Positions 1-12,212 of a stretch of DNA of 64,000 nt are shown one piece after another. Under the pieces are notes generated by a model. It did no database searches and was not told the DNA's origin. It saw only the letters and a program-made list of their open reading frames with translations. Positions within the stretch are counted from its first letter, which is position 1; every line of letters begins with the position of its first letter. Origin of the DNA: Bubalus kerabau (Eukaryota > Chordata > Mammalia > Artiodactyla > Bovidae); NCBI RefSeq assembly GCF_029407905.1, contig NW_026577901.1:1488001-1552000 (forward strand), given 5' to 3'. The position numbers were made by a program, and so were the translations under genes.

Positions 1-3000
1 ACAGAATGAGGCCCTTGCCCGCTACAGCGTCTCCAGGGAAGTCCCATGTTCCGTCCTGAAGTGGGAAACGGTACTTGGCTCCCTTGATGCGACCCCTAAA
101 GTTCCCTGAAATGCCGGGTTCCCTCGAGTGGAACACCTAGAGTCCCGGCCCCTCTTCATCTGAGCCCCATCTCCCCTCCTGATCGCGACAGGAGAGTCGA
201 TTCCCCTGCTTTGTGTGGAAGGTGTTCCCGGCCTTCCCGGCGCACCTCAGGATGATGCTGGTCTCAGGAGGAAATTCGAGATGAGCCACGTGGGTGGTGC
301 CACATGCCGAACGACCCCGATTTCCCGGTCCGCTCTTGAAATGAACCCGATGCTCGGACACCTCTTTGAAGGCAACCCTGTGGGGAAAGGCACAAAATGA
401 AGGGGCAATGACACCCCCGTGCATCTTCTGGAAACACCCGCAGGTTCCACACACAGCTCGACAAGGGGCCTGAGACCCACTGAACACCTCGAGAGGCAAG
501 CAGAGTTCCATTACTCAGACAAGACGAGGCCTGACTCTCCTGTCCCAACCCTGCAGGGACCCTGCGGTCGGAGTCAGAAATGGAGAGGAAGCCTGAGGTT
601 CCTGCCTCCAATCGAGATGAGGCCCTCTTTCATTTCGTCAAACCTAGTGGAGTCCCGAGAGGCCCCTCTAACTCCTCAGTATCCCTCACCTCTCAGAGGC
701 ACCTGAGAAGTTCCCTAAGGTCCCCGGTAGAGGTCGAGGGAAACGAGTGTTTCCCGCCCCAACCCAAGAAAGACCTCGAGAGTCCTTCGTAAATGGGTCT
801 TGAGGCCCTAGTCCCTCCCATGACTCCAGAGCAATGACGCGATCTGCCTGGCCACACGCATGGAGGCCTGACTTCTCTGGCGCTGCACGAGAGGCTCCCT
901 GAGCTCCCCATCATATCTCGTGAGAAACCCCACACTGGCGTCGCAGCTCGAGAAAAACCCATGAGACGCTCCCGTCATCACGAGAGGAGGGCCATCTTTA
1001 ACTGCATGGTATGCAGATCAAGCGTGAACCTTCTGTCCAAGCTACACAGGACGCTTGACTCCCTTTAGGCCACTCATTGGGCTCAAAGAGTTAGACGTCG
1101 CACTCGAGAGGATAGTGGAGTCCTTTGCTTCCACTCGAGACGAGGCGTGACCCACCGGGTGAGACTGGAATGCGACCCCGATATCCCTGTTGCCCCTGGA
1201 GAGGAACACTACGTCCTGGACCCAAGCCTAGATGAGGACTCTTTGCCCTGAAGTGACTCGAGAGCAACCCACAGCTCTCTGTGACAAGTTGAATGGAAGA
1301 TTGGACTTCCTGGGCCAACACAAGAGGAAGCCTGAATTCCCCGTCGTAACTCGAGAATCCCGCCGCAACTCGAGAAAAATCACGTGTTTCCCTCGTCATC
1401 GCTATATGAGGCCCTTGCCCGCTAGAGCATCTCCAGAGAATTCCCACGTTCCGTCTTGAAGTGCGAAACTATACTTGGCACCCTTGATGCGACCTCAAAA
1501 GTGCCGTGACATACCGGTCTCACTCGAGGGGACCACCGAGGTTCCCGGCACCACTTCATCTGAGCCCCTTCTCCCCTTCTGATCGCGACCGGTGGGTCGA
1601 TTCCCCTGCTTTGTCTGCAAGGGGTTCCCTAACTTCCCGGCGCACCTCAGGATGAGGCCGGTCTCCCGAGGAAATTCGAGACGTAGCCTCGTGGGTGGTA
1701 CCACATGCTGAAAGACCCCAATTTTCTGGTACGCTCTTGAAAAGAACCCGATTCCCGGACACCTCTTTGAAGGCAACCCTGTGGATGAAGGCACAACACG
1801 AAGGGGCACTGACACCCCTGTGCATCGTCCGGAAAAACCCGCAGGTTCCACGCACAGCTCAACAAGTGGCCTGTCACTCTGTGAACAACTCGAAAGGCAA
1901 GCGGAGATCCATTCCTCCACAGAAGACGAGGCGTGACTCTCTTGTCCATACTCGGCAGGTAGCCTGCGACCCGAGTCAGAAATGGAGAGGACCCCTGAGG
2001 TTCCTGCCTCCATTCGAGATGAGGCCCTCTTCGATTGCACCAAACCCAGTTGAGTAACGAAAGGCCCCTCCCAAATCCACAGTGTCCCTGAATTCTCAGA
2101 GGCACCCTGAGAAGTTGCCTGAGGTCACCGACACAAGTCGAGGGAACCCAGGGTTCCCTGCTGCAACCCGAGAAAGACCTCGAGAGTCCTTCTTCAATGC
2201 GTCTTGAGGCCAGATTCGCCTACTATGACTCGAGAGCAATCACGCACTCCCCTTCACCACACACACGGAGACCTGACGTCCCTAGCACCACACGAGAGGC
2301 TCTCTGAGCTCCCCGTCATACCTCGTGAGAAATCTGATACTGGCGCCGCAGCTGGAGAAAACCCACGAGACGCCCCCATCATCGCGAGATGAGGGCCTTT
2401 TTTCCTGCATGGCCAGGAAAACAATCCCGAGTCATCTCTCCAAACTCCATAGGAGGCTTCACTCCCTTTACACCACGCAGTGGGCTCCAAGAGATACCCA
2501 TCGCGACTCGACAGGAGAGCGGAGTCCTTTTTTTCCCCTCAAGATGAGGCCTGACTCTCCGGGTGAGTCGAGAATGCAACCCTGAGATCCCTGTCGGCCC
2601 AGTAGTGGAACACTAGGTCCTGGACACAAGCGTAGATGATGTCTATTTTGCCCTGCAGTGACTGGAGAGCAATCCCCAGTTCTAACTTGAAACTCGAATG
2701 GAATACTGGATTTTCCTGGCGCCACACAAGAGGCTCCCTGAGATCCCCGTGGTACTTCATGAGACACCCCACACTGGCGCCACAGCTCGAGAAAACCCAC
2801 AAGACGCCACCGTCATCTCGAGATGAGGGCCTTCTTTTCCTGCATGGCCTGGAATCCAATCCCGAGTCCTCTCTCCAAACTCCACAGGAGGCTTGACTCC
2901 CTTTAGTACACACAGTGGGCTCCAAGAGATACCCATCGCGACTCGAGACGACAGCGGAATTCTTTGCTTACCCTCGAGGTGAGAACTGACTCCCCGGATG

Positions 3001-6000
3001 AGTCTGGAATGCAAACCCGAGATCCCTGTCGCCCCTGGAGAGCAACATTAGATCCTGGACACAAGCCTAGATTAGGTCTCTTTTGCCCTGCAGTGACTCT
3101 AGCGCAATCCCCAGCTCCCCCTCGCAACCCGAATGGGAGATTGGATTTCAAGGCCAACAAGAGGAAGCCTAAATTCCCAGTCATAACTCGAGAATCCCGC
3201 CGCAACTCGAGCAAAACCACGTGGTTCTCCCGTCATCGCAAGATGAGGCCCATGCCCGCTACAGCGTTTCAAAAGATGTCCCAGGTTCCGTCTTGAAATG
3301 CGAAATGGTACTTGGCACCCTTGATGCGACCCCAAAAGTCCCCCAACACGCCGGTCTCACTCAAGGAGAACACCGAGGTTCCCGGCACCACTTCATTTAA
3401 GCCCCTTCTCCCCTCCTGATCGTGACCGGTGGGTCGATTCCCCTGCTTTTTCTGCAAGGGGGCCCGACCTTCCCTGCACAACTCAGGATGAGGCCGGTCT
3501 CATGGGGAAATTCGATACGTAGCTTTGTGGGTGGTGCCACTTGCCGAAAGACTCCAATTTCCCGGTTCGCTCTTGATAAGAATCCGATGCTCAGACACCT
3601 CTTGGAAGGCAGCCTTGAGTATGAAGGTACAACACGAAGGGGCACTAACACACCTGTGCATCATCCGGAAAAACGGGCAGGTTACATACACAGCTCGACA
3701 AGTGGCCTGTCACCTCGAGAACAACTCGAGAGGCAAGAGGAGTCCCATCCTCCAGAAAAGACGAGGCCTGACTCTCCTGTACCAACATGCAGGGACCTTG
3801 CGATCTGAGTCAGAAATGGAGAGGAACACTGAGGTTCCTGCTTCAACTCGAGATGAGGCCCTCTTACATTCCACCAAATGCGGAGGAGTCTCGAGAGGCC
3901 CCTCCAAACTTCACAGTATCCCTGACTTCTCAGAGGCACTCTGAGAAGCTCCCTGAGGTCGCAGGCACAAGCCAAGGGAACCCTGGGTTTTATGCAGTGA
4001 CCCGAGAAAGACCTCGAGAGTCCTTCTTCAACCCGTCTTGAGGCCCGATTACCCTACCATGACTCGAGAGCAATGACGAGCTCCCCCTAGCCATCTCATG
4101 GGGACCTGACTTCCCTGGCGCCACACGAGAGGCTCCCTGAGCTCCCTCTCGTACCTCGTCAGAAACCTGGAACTAGCGCGGCAGTCTAGAAAACCCACGA
4201 GATGCCGCCGTCATCGCGAGATGAGGGCCTTCTTTTCCTGCATGGCCTGGAGAGGAATCCCGAGTCCTCTATCCAAACACCACAGGAGGCTTGACTCCCT
4301 TTAGGGCACACAGTGGGCTCCAAGAGATACCCATCGCGACTCAAAAGGACAGCGGAGTTCTTTGCTTCCCCTCGAGACGAGGCCTGATTCCCCGGGTGAG
4401 TCTGGTATGCAACCCCCAGATCCCTGTCGCCCCTAGGGATGAACATTAAGTCCTGGACACAAGCCTAGATGAGGTCTATTTTGCCCTGCAGTGACTCGAG
4501 GGCAATCCCCAGCTCTCCCTTGAAATTCGAATGGAAGATAGGACTTCCCTGGGCCAACACATGAGGAAGACTGTATTCCCCGTCGAAACTCGAGAATCCC
4601 GCCACAACTCGAGAAACGCCACGTGGTTCCCCCGTCATCCCAAGATGAGGCCCTTGCCCCCTACAGCGTCTCAAGAGAAGTCCCACTTTCCGTCTTGAAG
4701 TGCGAAACGGTATTGGCACCCTTGATGCGACCTCAAAAGTTCCTCGACACACCGGTCTGACTCGAGGAGAACACCGAGGTTCCCAGCACCACTAAATCTG
4801 GGCCCCTTCTCCCCTCCTGATCGCGACAGGAGGGTCGATTCCCCTGTTTTGTCTTGAAGGGGTTCCCGCCTTTCCCGGTGCATCTCAGGATGAGGCCGGT
4901 CTCACGAGGATATTCGAGACATAGCCTCGTGGATGGTGACACATGCCGAAAGACCCCGATTTCCCGGTTTGCTCTTGATAAGATCCCAATGCCCGGACAC
5001 CTCTTTGAAGATAACCCTTTTGATGAAGGCACAACACGAAGGGGCACTGACACCCCCGGGTATCGTCCGGAGAAACCCGCAGGTACCACACACAGCTAGA
5101 GAAGTGACCTGTCACCCCGTGAACAACTGGAGAGGCAAGCAGAGTTCCATTCCTCCACACAAGACGAGGCCTGACTCTCCTGTTCGAACTCTGCAGTGAA
5201 ACTGCGATCTGAGTCAGATCTGGCCCAGGGGAAGTCAGGAGAGGAAACATGAATTTCCTGCCTCCACTCGAGATGAGGCCCTCTTCCATTGCACCGAACC
5301 CAGTGGAGTCCCGAGAGGCCCCTCCCAACTGCACAGTATCCCTGACTTCTCAGAGGCACCCTTATACCTTCCTGAGATCACCGGCACAAGCCGAGGGAAG
5401 CAAGGGTTTCCTGCCCCAACCTGTAAAAGACCTCGAGAGTCCTTCTTCAACGCGTCTTGAGGTGCGATTCCCCTACCATGACTCAAGAGCAATGACGCGC
5501 TCCCCCTAGCCACGCGCATAGAAACCTGACTTCCCTGGCGCCACAGGAGAGGCTCCCTGAGCTCCCCATTATACCTCGTGAGCAACACCATACTGGAGCC
5601 GCAGCTCGAGAATACCCACGAGACGCCCCAGTCCTCACGAGATGAGGGCCTTCTTTTGCTGTATGGCCTGGAGAGCAATCCTGAGTCCTCTCTCCAAACT
5701 CCACAGGAGGCTTGACCCATTTTAGGCCACACAGTGAGCTCCAAGATATACCCGTCGCGACTTGACAGGAGAGCGGTGTCCTTGGCTTCCCCTCGAGACG
5801 AGGCCTGATTCCCCGGGTGAGTCGAGAATGCAATGCCGAGATCGCTGTCGCCCCAGCAGAGGAATATTAGGTCCTGGACACAAGCCTAGATGAGGTCTAT
5901 TTGGCCCTGCAGTGTCTCGAGAGCAATCCCCAGTTCTAACTCGCAATTCGAATGAAAACTGGACTTCCCTGGGCCAGTTGAAGAGGAAGCCTGAATTCCC

Positions 6001-9000
6001 CGTCGTAACTCGAGAATCCCGCCGCAACTCAAGAAAAACCACGTGGTTCCCCCGTCATCGAAAGATGAGGCCCTTGCCCGCTACAGCGTCTCAAGAGAAG
6101 TCCCACGTTCCTTATTGAAGAGCGAAAAGTTACTTGGAACCCTTGATGCGACCCCAAAAGTTCCCCGACATACCAGTCTCACTTGAGGAGAACACCGAGG
6201 TTCCCGGCACCACTTCATCTGAGACTCTTCGCCCCTCTTGATCGCGACAGGAGGTTCGATTCCCCTGATTTGTCTGGAAGGCGTTCCCGACCTTCCTGGC
6301 GCACCTCAAGATGAGGCCAGTCTCACGAGGAAATTCGAGACATAGCCTCGTGGGTGGTGCGGCATGCCAAAAGACCCCGATTCCCTGGTCCGCTCTTGAT
6401 AAGAACCCGATGGCAGAACCCAACTCGAAGGCAATCCTGTGGATCAAGGCACAACACGAAGGGGCAGTGACACCCCGGTGCATCGTCCAGAAAATCCCGC
6501 AAGTTCCACATACAAATCGACAAGTGGCCTGTCACCCAATGAACAACGCGAGAGTCAAGCGGAGTTCCATTCCTCCACACAAGACGAGGCCTGACTCTCC
6601 TGTCCCAACTCTGCAGGGACTCTGCGATCCGAGTCAGATCTGGCGCATTCGAAGCCAGGAGAGGAACCCTGAGGTTCCTGCCTCAACTTGTCATGAGGCC
6701 CTCTTCCATTGCACCAAACCCAGTGGAGTTCCGAGAGGCCCCTCCCAACTCCACAGTGACCCTGACTTCTCAGAGGCACGCTGAGAAGCTTCCTGAGGTC
6801 ACTGGCACAAGTCGATGGAACCCAGGGTTTCCTGCTGCAACCCAAGAAAGACCTCGAGAGTCCTTCTTTAACACGTCTTCAGGCCCAATCCCCTACCATG
6901 ACTCGAGAACAATGACGGGCTCCCTCTCACCACGTGCATAGAGACCTGACTGCCCTGGCACCACGTGAGAGGCTCACTGAGCTCCCAGTCTTACTTCGTG
7001 AGAAACCCCACAGTAGCGCCACAGCTCAAGAAAACCTACGAGTTGCCCCAGTCATCGGGAGATGAGGGCCTTCATTTCATGCATTGCCTGGAGAGCAATC
7101 CCGTGTCCTCCCTCCAAACACCAGAGGAGGTTTGACTCCCTTTAAGCCACTCAGTGGGCTCCAAGAGACCCGTGTCGCGACTCGAGAGGAGAGCGGAGTC
7201 CTTTGCTTCCCCTCGAGACGAGGCCTGACTCCAAGGTGAGTCTGGAATGCAACCCCGAGATTTCTGTCGAGCCTTGACATGAACATTAGGTCCTGCACAC
7301 AAGCCTTGGAGGGGTCTCTTTTGCCTTCAGTGACTAGAGCGCACATCCAGCTATTCCTCGAATCTCGAATGGAAGATAAGACTTTTGTGGGCCAACACAA
7401 GAGGAAGCATGAATTCCCTGTGGTGACTCAAATATCCCACCGCAACTCGAGAAAAACCAAGTGGTTCCGCAGTCATTCCAAAATGAGGCCCTTGCCCGCT
7501 GGAGCACCCCAAGAGAAGTCCAACTTTCCATTTTCAAGAGCGAAACAGTACTTGGAACGCTTTATGCGACACCAAAAGCTACCCGACATACCTGTCTCAC
7601 TTGAGGGAAACACCGAGGTTCCCAGCAGCACTTCATCTGAGCCACTTCTCCCCTCCTGATCGCCACAGGAGGGTCGATTCCTCTGCTTTGTCTGGAAGAG
7701 TTTCATGACCTTCGCGGCACTCCTCAGGATGAGGCCGGTTTCATGAGGAAATTCGAGACTACCCATGTGGGTGGTGCCAAATGCTGAACGACCCCGATTT
7801 CCCGGTCCGCTCTTCATAAGAACCTGATGCCCGGACACCTCTTCGAAGGCAACCCTGTGGATGAAGACAAAAAACGAAGGGTCACTGACACCCCCGTGCA
7901 TCGTCTGGAAAAACGTGCAGATTCCACACACAGTTTGACAAGGGGCCTGAAACCCCATGAACAACTCGAGAGGCAAGCGGAGTTCCATTCCTCAGAAAAG
8001 ACGTAGCCTGACTCTCCTGTCCCAACTCTGCAGGGACCGTGATGTCGGAGTCCGAACAGAGAGGAAGTCTGGGGTTTCTGCCTCCCCCCGAGATGAGGCC
8101 CTCTTCCATTGCGCCAAACCCTGCGGAGTCCCGAGAGGCCCCGCCAACTCCACAGGATCCCTCGCCTCTCAGAGGCAGCCTGGGAAGTTCCCTAAGGTCC
8201 CCGACAGAAGGCGAGGGAAAAGAGGTTTTCCCGCCGCCCCCCAAGAAAGACCTCGAGAGTCCTTCATCAAAGCGTCTCGAGGCCCTAGTCCCCTCCCGTG
8301 ACTCGAGAGCCATGACGCGCTCCCCCTCGCCACGCGCATGGAGACCTGACTTCCCTGGCGCCGCACTAGAGGCTCCCTGAGATCCTCGTCGTGCCTCGGG
8401 AGAAAACCCCTAAGGGCGCCGCAGCTCGAGGAAACCCCTGAGACGCCCCCGTCCTCGCGAGCTGAGGGTCTTCTTTTCCTGCATGGCCTGGAGAGCAATC
8501 CCGGGTCCTCTCTCCAAACGGAAGAGGAGGCTGGACTCCCTTGAGGCCGCTCAGGGGGCTCCAAGAGACCCGCGTCGCGACTCGAGAGGAGAGCGCAGTC
8601 CTTGGCTTCCCCTCGAGACGAGGCCTGACTCCCCGGGGGAGCCTGGAATGCAACCCCGAGATTCCTGCCTTCCCTGGAGAGGAATATTAGGTCCCGGACA
8701 CAAGCCTAGGTGCGGTCTCTTCGGCCCTGCAGTGACTCGAGCGCAACCCCCAGCTTTCCATCGCAACTCGAGGGGAAGATTGCGCTTCCCAGGGCCAACC
8801 AAAGAGGAAGCCTGAGATCCCCGTCATAACTCTAGAATCCCGCCGCAACTCGAGAAAATCCACATGGTTCCAACGTCTTCGCAAGATGAGGCCCTTGCCC
8901 GCTACGGCGTCTCAAGGGAAGTCCTAGGTTCTGTCCTGAACTGCGAAACGGTACCTGACTCCTTTCATGCATCCCCCAAAAGTCCCTCACACACCGGTTT

Positions 9001-9608
9001 CCCTCGAGGGTAACACCGAGGGTTCCGGCCCCACTTCATCTGAGCCCCTTCTCCCCTCCTGATGGCGACAGGAGAGTCGATCCCCCTGAGTTGTCAGGAA
9101 GGGTCCTCGGCCTTCCCGGCACACCTCAGGATGAAGCCGGCCTCACTAGGAAATTTGAGACTAGCCCCGTGGGTGGTCCCACATGCCGAAAGACCCCGAT
9201 TTACCTGTCCGCTCTTGAAAAGAACCCGAGGCCCGGACACCTCTTCGAAGGCAAGCCAGTGGGTGAAGGCACAACAAGAAGGGGCACTGTCACTGTCGTG
9301 CATTGTCCGGAAACACCCGCAGGTTCCACACACAGCTCAACAAGGGGCCTGAGACCCCCTGAGCACCTCGAGAGGCAAGCGGAGTTCCCTTCCTCAGACA
9401 AGACGATTCCTGACTCTCCTGTTCCAACTCTGCATGGACCCTGCTGTCGGAGTCCGAAACGGAGAGGAAGCCTGAGGTTCCTGCCTTCCCTGGAGATGAG
9501 GCCCTCTTCCATTGCGCCAAACCCAGCGGAGTCCTGACATGCCCCGCCAACTCCTCGGCATCCCTCATCTGTCAGAAGCACACTGGGAAGTTCCCTAAGG
9601 TCACCGGT
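1..9608. repeat. Satellite I (1.715-type) array, proximal segment, ~1.4-kb units
   Basis: A landmark, GATGAGGCCGGTCTCACGAG or a close variant, recurs at 251, 1651, 3487, 4889, 6310, 7728 and 9130. Spacings are 1400, 1836, 1402, 1421, 1418 and 1402 bp. Each unit is made of degenerate ~31-bp subrepeats, many carrying CTCGAG or ACTCGAGA. Unit length and internal structure match the published description of bovine satellite I (1402 bp, 31-bp subrepeats); the family name comes from memory of that description, not a search. The last part (about 7950-9608) is of a more GC- and CpG-rich subtype, with phrases such as CCCCGCCAACTCCACAGGAT, than the middle units. The array stops abruptly at 9608 in the middle of a unit. 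Frames of 60-180 aa on both strands recur once per unit and are not taken as genes. Confidence 0.93.
2281..3148. repeat. Internal 434-bp tandem duplication inside one satellite I unit
   Basis: The unit between landmarks 1651 and 3487 is 1836 bp, 434 bp longer than its neighbours. Copy one is 2281-2714 and copy two 2715-3148. The segment running from the CACACGAGAGGCTC phrase, through CGAGATGAGGGCC and the TCCTGGACACAAGC phrase, to the TGGAAGATTGGACTTCCCTG phrase is present twice. The novel junction at about 2715 fuses the CTTCCCTGGGCC subrepeat to the CTTCCCTGGCGCC subrepeat, which share their core. The added length is exactly 14 x 31 bp, as expected from unequal exchange between two in-phase subrepeats. 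The two copies have since diverged. Confidence 0.85.
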
Positions 9609-9613
9609 AAACT

Positions 9614-9619
9614 TTTATT
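9614..9619 (-). promoter_or_regulatory. AATAAA poly(A)-signal-like hexamer in M1
   Basis: Minus-strand AATAAAAGTTT. The same string occurs at the equivalent place in M2 (14020-14015). In M1 the satellite begins five bases beyond it, so any natural downstream cleavage region has been lost; in M2 ordinary AT-rich sequence follows. Confidence 0.45.
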
Positions 9620-10040
9620 GCACAAGGTCCACATGAAAAGGCCCACGCAGCAGGACATCCACAGATTCTGTCTGCCATTAAAGGGCAGTAAGGTGCCCTC
9701 CCCACTTCTTTGCTGCCTGGGCGGCCACCAGGGTGCAATTCGCGTACCCTTCCCTTTCCCATCCTAGCAGGTGCTCCAGGGCCCGCTGGCCTACAAAGTG
9801 CCAGAAGCAGGGCTGGGCCAGCCGGCCAGAATTCAGGGTTCTGTCCCTTGGACTTCCAGCGGACACTAGGCTGCTTGGGAAAACCGCGCAGACTCTGAGG
9901 TTTTTCAGCAGAGGGGTGGAGCGGTAAAGGCCTTGACCCCAAAGACGAGGCCTTTCTGTGACCGCCAGTTTGGGGAGCTCTGAGACTGTGCCAACACAGG
10001 GCGGAATACATGGTTCCCTGCTCCAGGCAGTCCCCGTTCC

Positions 10041-10050
10041 CTTACCTGTG
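10041..10050 (-). promoter_or_regulatory. Splice-donor-like site CACAG/GTAAG in M1
   Basis: On the minus strand the sequence reads CACAG/GTAAGGGAAC, a very good match to the vertebrate donor consensus. The same string is kept at 14479-14470 in M2, although the flanks on the exon side differ (GCGGAACACAG against CAGACCACAG). It lies directly downstream, in the minus direction, of the GC-box-rich minisatellite, as an untranslated first exon would. No transcript evidence is available. Confidence 0.35.
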
Positions 10051-10119
10051 TTCCGCACCCCTACGCTGTGGCCAATGGATGCCGATCCTTGGGGATCCAG
10101 GAGTTCACGAAATGGGCAT

Positions 10120-10502
10120 TCCCAGCCGCAATGGCGACCCCCAACAGCACATCTGAAAAGCCCTCCCCCACCTCCGCCAGGAGCCGACCCCCGCTGCGAA
10201 CGGACCCCCACCCCGCCCCGCGCCTCCAGGTTTCGCCCCGGCCCTGCCGGGCTCCCGGCGGGTTCCCAGCCACATTGGCGACCCCCGGGAGCACAACAGG
10301 GACCGACCACCCACCCACAGCGAGCGGAATCTCGACCTGTGCAGCCCAGGTTTACCCCACCCTGGGTGCACTCCCGGCGCATTTCCAGCCGCAGTGGGCA
10401 TCTCCGAGAGCACAACTGGGAAGCCCTCCCCCACCCCCGCCAGGAGCCGACACCCGCCCTGCGCCGCCCGGGTTCGCCCCGCCCCTGCCGCGCTCCAGGG
10501 GC
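10120..10502 (-). repeat. GC-rich minisatellite of M1, three ~120-140-bp units
   Basis: Three degenerate units begin with TTCCCAGCCRCA-like phrases at about 10120, 10262 and 10381 (142, 119 and 121 bp). Shared parts are a GAGCACAACWGGGA-like core, CCCCCACCYCCGCCAGGAG and a CTCCCGGCG(G/C) end. The tract is extremely rich in C on the plus strand and contains GC boxes (CCCCGCCCC). M2 holds only two such units, so the count has changed since the modules duplicated. Confidence 0.65.
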
Positions 10503-10530
10503 GCTGCCCACCTTCACCAGTGGCTCCCGG

Positions 10531-11348
10531 TGAGCCCCGTCCCCACGCCCGGTTCCAGGAGAGGCTCTCGGACCTCGCTGCTGCCGCCAGGTCAAACATG
10601 AGGACAATACATACACCCCACAGAGACAATCCAAGCTGTCTATGATTTAGGGATAAAACGAGGACTACAGAAAGGCAAGATGACCTGACCTAAGAGGGCC
10701 ATGATATTCTATAGAACCAGACAAAGTTGGTTACCAAGGAAACTTTTTTCCTTGGAACCCGGAAAGCTGGTTCTTTGCATATGCAATGACCAACAATTAG
10801 CTTGTTACCCAAGCCTGCCTTACTGCCACCCCCATCCCCCCACTCCCCAGAAGACTGGCTCAAAGAAATATTTTAAATCTCAGGCGGAAACCTGGAAGAT
10901 GTCTTGTCTGTCTGTTTGGATTAAGGTATGTGTCAGTGTGAGCCTTGTGTTTTTTGATAATATTGCTCAAGTTCTGTGTTCTGATTTCAGTGGTCTCAAG
11001 ACAAGGCAGCGCTTCCAAATCAAACTGCTGGAAATACAAGAAAACATTGACCTAAATGAATGTCAGAGTCCCGTGAACTGGGAACTAGTCAATATTAAAT
11101 ATCTAGTATTTTTGGTTTTGCTCCTCCATTATAGACATGTCTAAGAGTCAACAACACTAAGCACAACATGTTCATAGTGCCTAGGTTTCTTTTGAGGTAA
11201 AAATTGCTCTATTGTTATATCTGTCACAAGCTTGTCAGCAAGAAACTACCTGGAAACAACAAAAGTAAAAAATGTAAATGTGATATGAGCTTTTAGACAA
11301 ACTCTTTACAATAATTATACTCTAAAATATCTGCCTCTCATAGTCTTG
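10531..11348. other. Non-satellite sequence without a recognised feature
   Basis: The stretch is moderately AT-rich. A donor-like AAG/GTATGT at about 10925 and an acceptor-like TTCTGATTTCAG ending near 10990 lie about 62 bp apart. A plus-strand frame of 147 codons (10701-11144) runs through them without resembling any protein I know. It may be an old LTR or a piece of intronic DNA; I cannot assign it. Confidence 0.3.
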
Positions 11349-11532
11349 ATTGAAGGCAGAGGAGAAGGGGATGACAGAGGATAAGATGGTTGGATGGCAT
11401 CACTGACTCGATGGACATGAGTTTGAGCAAGCCCCTGGAGCTGGTGACGGACACGGAAGCCTGGCGTCCTGCAGGCCACGGGGTCCCAAAAAGTCAGACA
11501 CGACTGAGCAACTGAACTGAACTGAACTAACA
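11349..11532 (+). mobile_element. BovB-derived short element (ART2A/Bov-A-like), degraded
   Basis: The phrases GATGGCATCACTGACTCGAT, GAGCTGGTGACGGACA, GAAGCCTGGCGTCCTGCAGG and AGTCAGACACGACTGAGCAA are characteristic of ruminant BovB-derived interspersed repeats, here ending in the pentamer run CTGAACTGAACTGAACT. Several substitutions from the usual form point to an older copy. Exact subfamily assignment would need a repeat library. Confidence 0.75.
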
Positions 11533-12205
11533 AACGTTTCTCCAGGTGTTTTGGTTAGCCGAGTTTCTATCCTTGTGACGACAGTGTATTGAATAGCTAG
11601 GTCATTTCCAAATAAATGAAAGTTCTGAAACATTCACGACTTGAAAGGACCTCCCTTTTACACAGAAACAAAAGAGATTTTTGACTCTCCATGAATAGTG
11701 TCTGGCACCATCCTGACATGTTAAATGTAAGAAAGCAATTGTTTTGTTTTGTTTTGTTCTGTTCTTGGGGGTGGGGGGAGGGGGGCGGGCTATAGCGAAT
11801 GCCAATATAAAAGTCAGTTCTTGGTTGCTGAAGGGAAATGTATGACTTGTTATTACAAGAAAGTATGTGGAATGCAATGGCACTTGAGGAAGGAAAATGA
11901 AGTAGTTCTGTCTTACAGGTGGCAGTTTCAGGATGGGAGAAGCAAGGGAATGGATACAGAATGGGATAAGGAGGTTGTAGGGAAAGTGGACCCCCAGAAA
12001 AGAGTTCTGTGCCTAGCACAAGTTTTCTTGAGATGTGGAACTGCCTTTGCTAATGGAGTTTAAGTTTCTTTACCTCTTAAGTGATCTCTTCTAGGTTGAC
12101 CTAGAACAGAAATCCTTGGTTAGCTTTGGCTAAGTGGAGAAGTAGTGTTTCACGGTGACATATGTGATCCTTCCTGACTGTTTGCAGCCCTTTTGATATC
12201 GATGC
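11533..12205. other. Unassigned sequence with low-complexity patches
   Basis: A (TTTTG)n run at about 11741-11756 is followed by an almost pure G tract (about 11765-11788). The rest shows no recognised repeat or gene. A plus-strand frame of 104 codons and a minus-strand frame of 140 codons overlap here and look fortuitous. Confidence 0.4.
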
Positions 12206-12212
12206 ACTGCTT

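Larger units (their letters stand above)
9609..10530 (-). other. GC-rich module M1 at the satellite I boundary (unrecognised; promoter-, donor- and poly(A)-like sites on minus strand)
   Basis: Satellite I is replaced at 9609 by unrelated sequence with a near-copy at 14010-14782 (M2). On the minus strand the order is: a GC-rich minisatellite with GC boxes (10502 down to 10120), a splice-donor-like CACAG/GTAAG (10050-10041), a moderately GC-rich stretch, and AATAAA (9619-9614) only five bases from the satellite junction. A minus-strand frame of 318 codons (10634-9678) spans the module. Part of it, ending in the residues PLLKNL, is also open in M2; beyond that the copies differ by small frame-breaking indels. 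I recognise no protein family. Possible origins are a duplicated first exon and promoter of a host gene, a composite retroelement with an internal VNTR, or a fragment of another satellite. Gene activity is not supported. Confidence 0.5.

Noticed and set aside
9609..9930. M1 as the 3' end of a processed (retroposed) pseudogene
   Set aside because: There is no poly(A) tract after the AATAAA in either copy and no flanking target duplication. M2 continues into unrelated AT-rich DNA beyond the signal.
10701..11144. 147-codon plus-strand frame with donor- and acceptor-like sites inside
   Set aside because: The possible intron would be about 62 bp and the translation resembles no known protein. Flanks are repeats; it is most likely chance.
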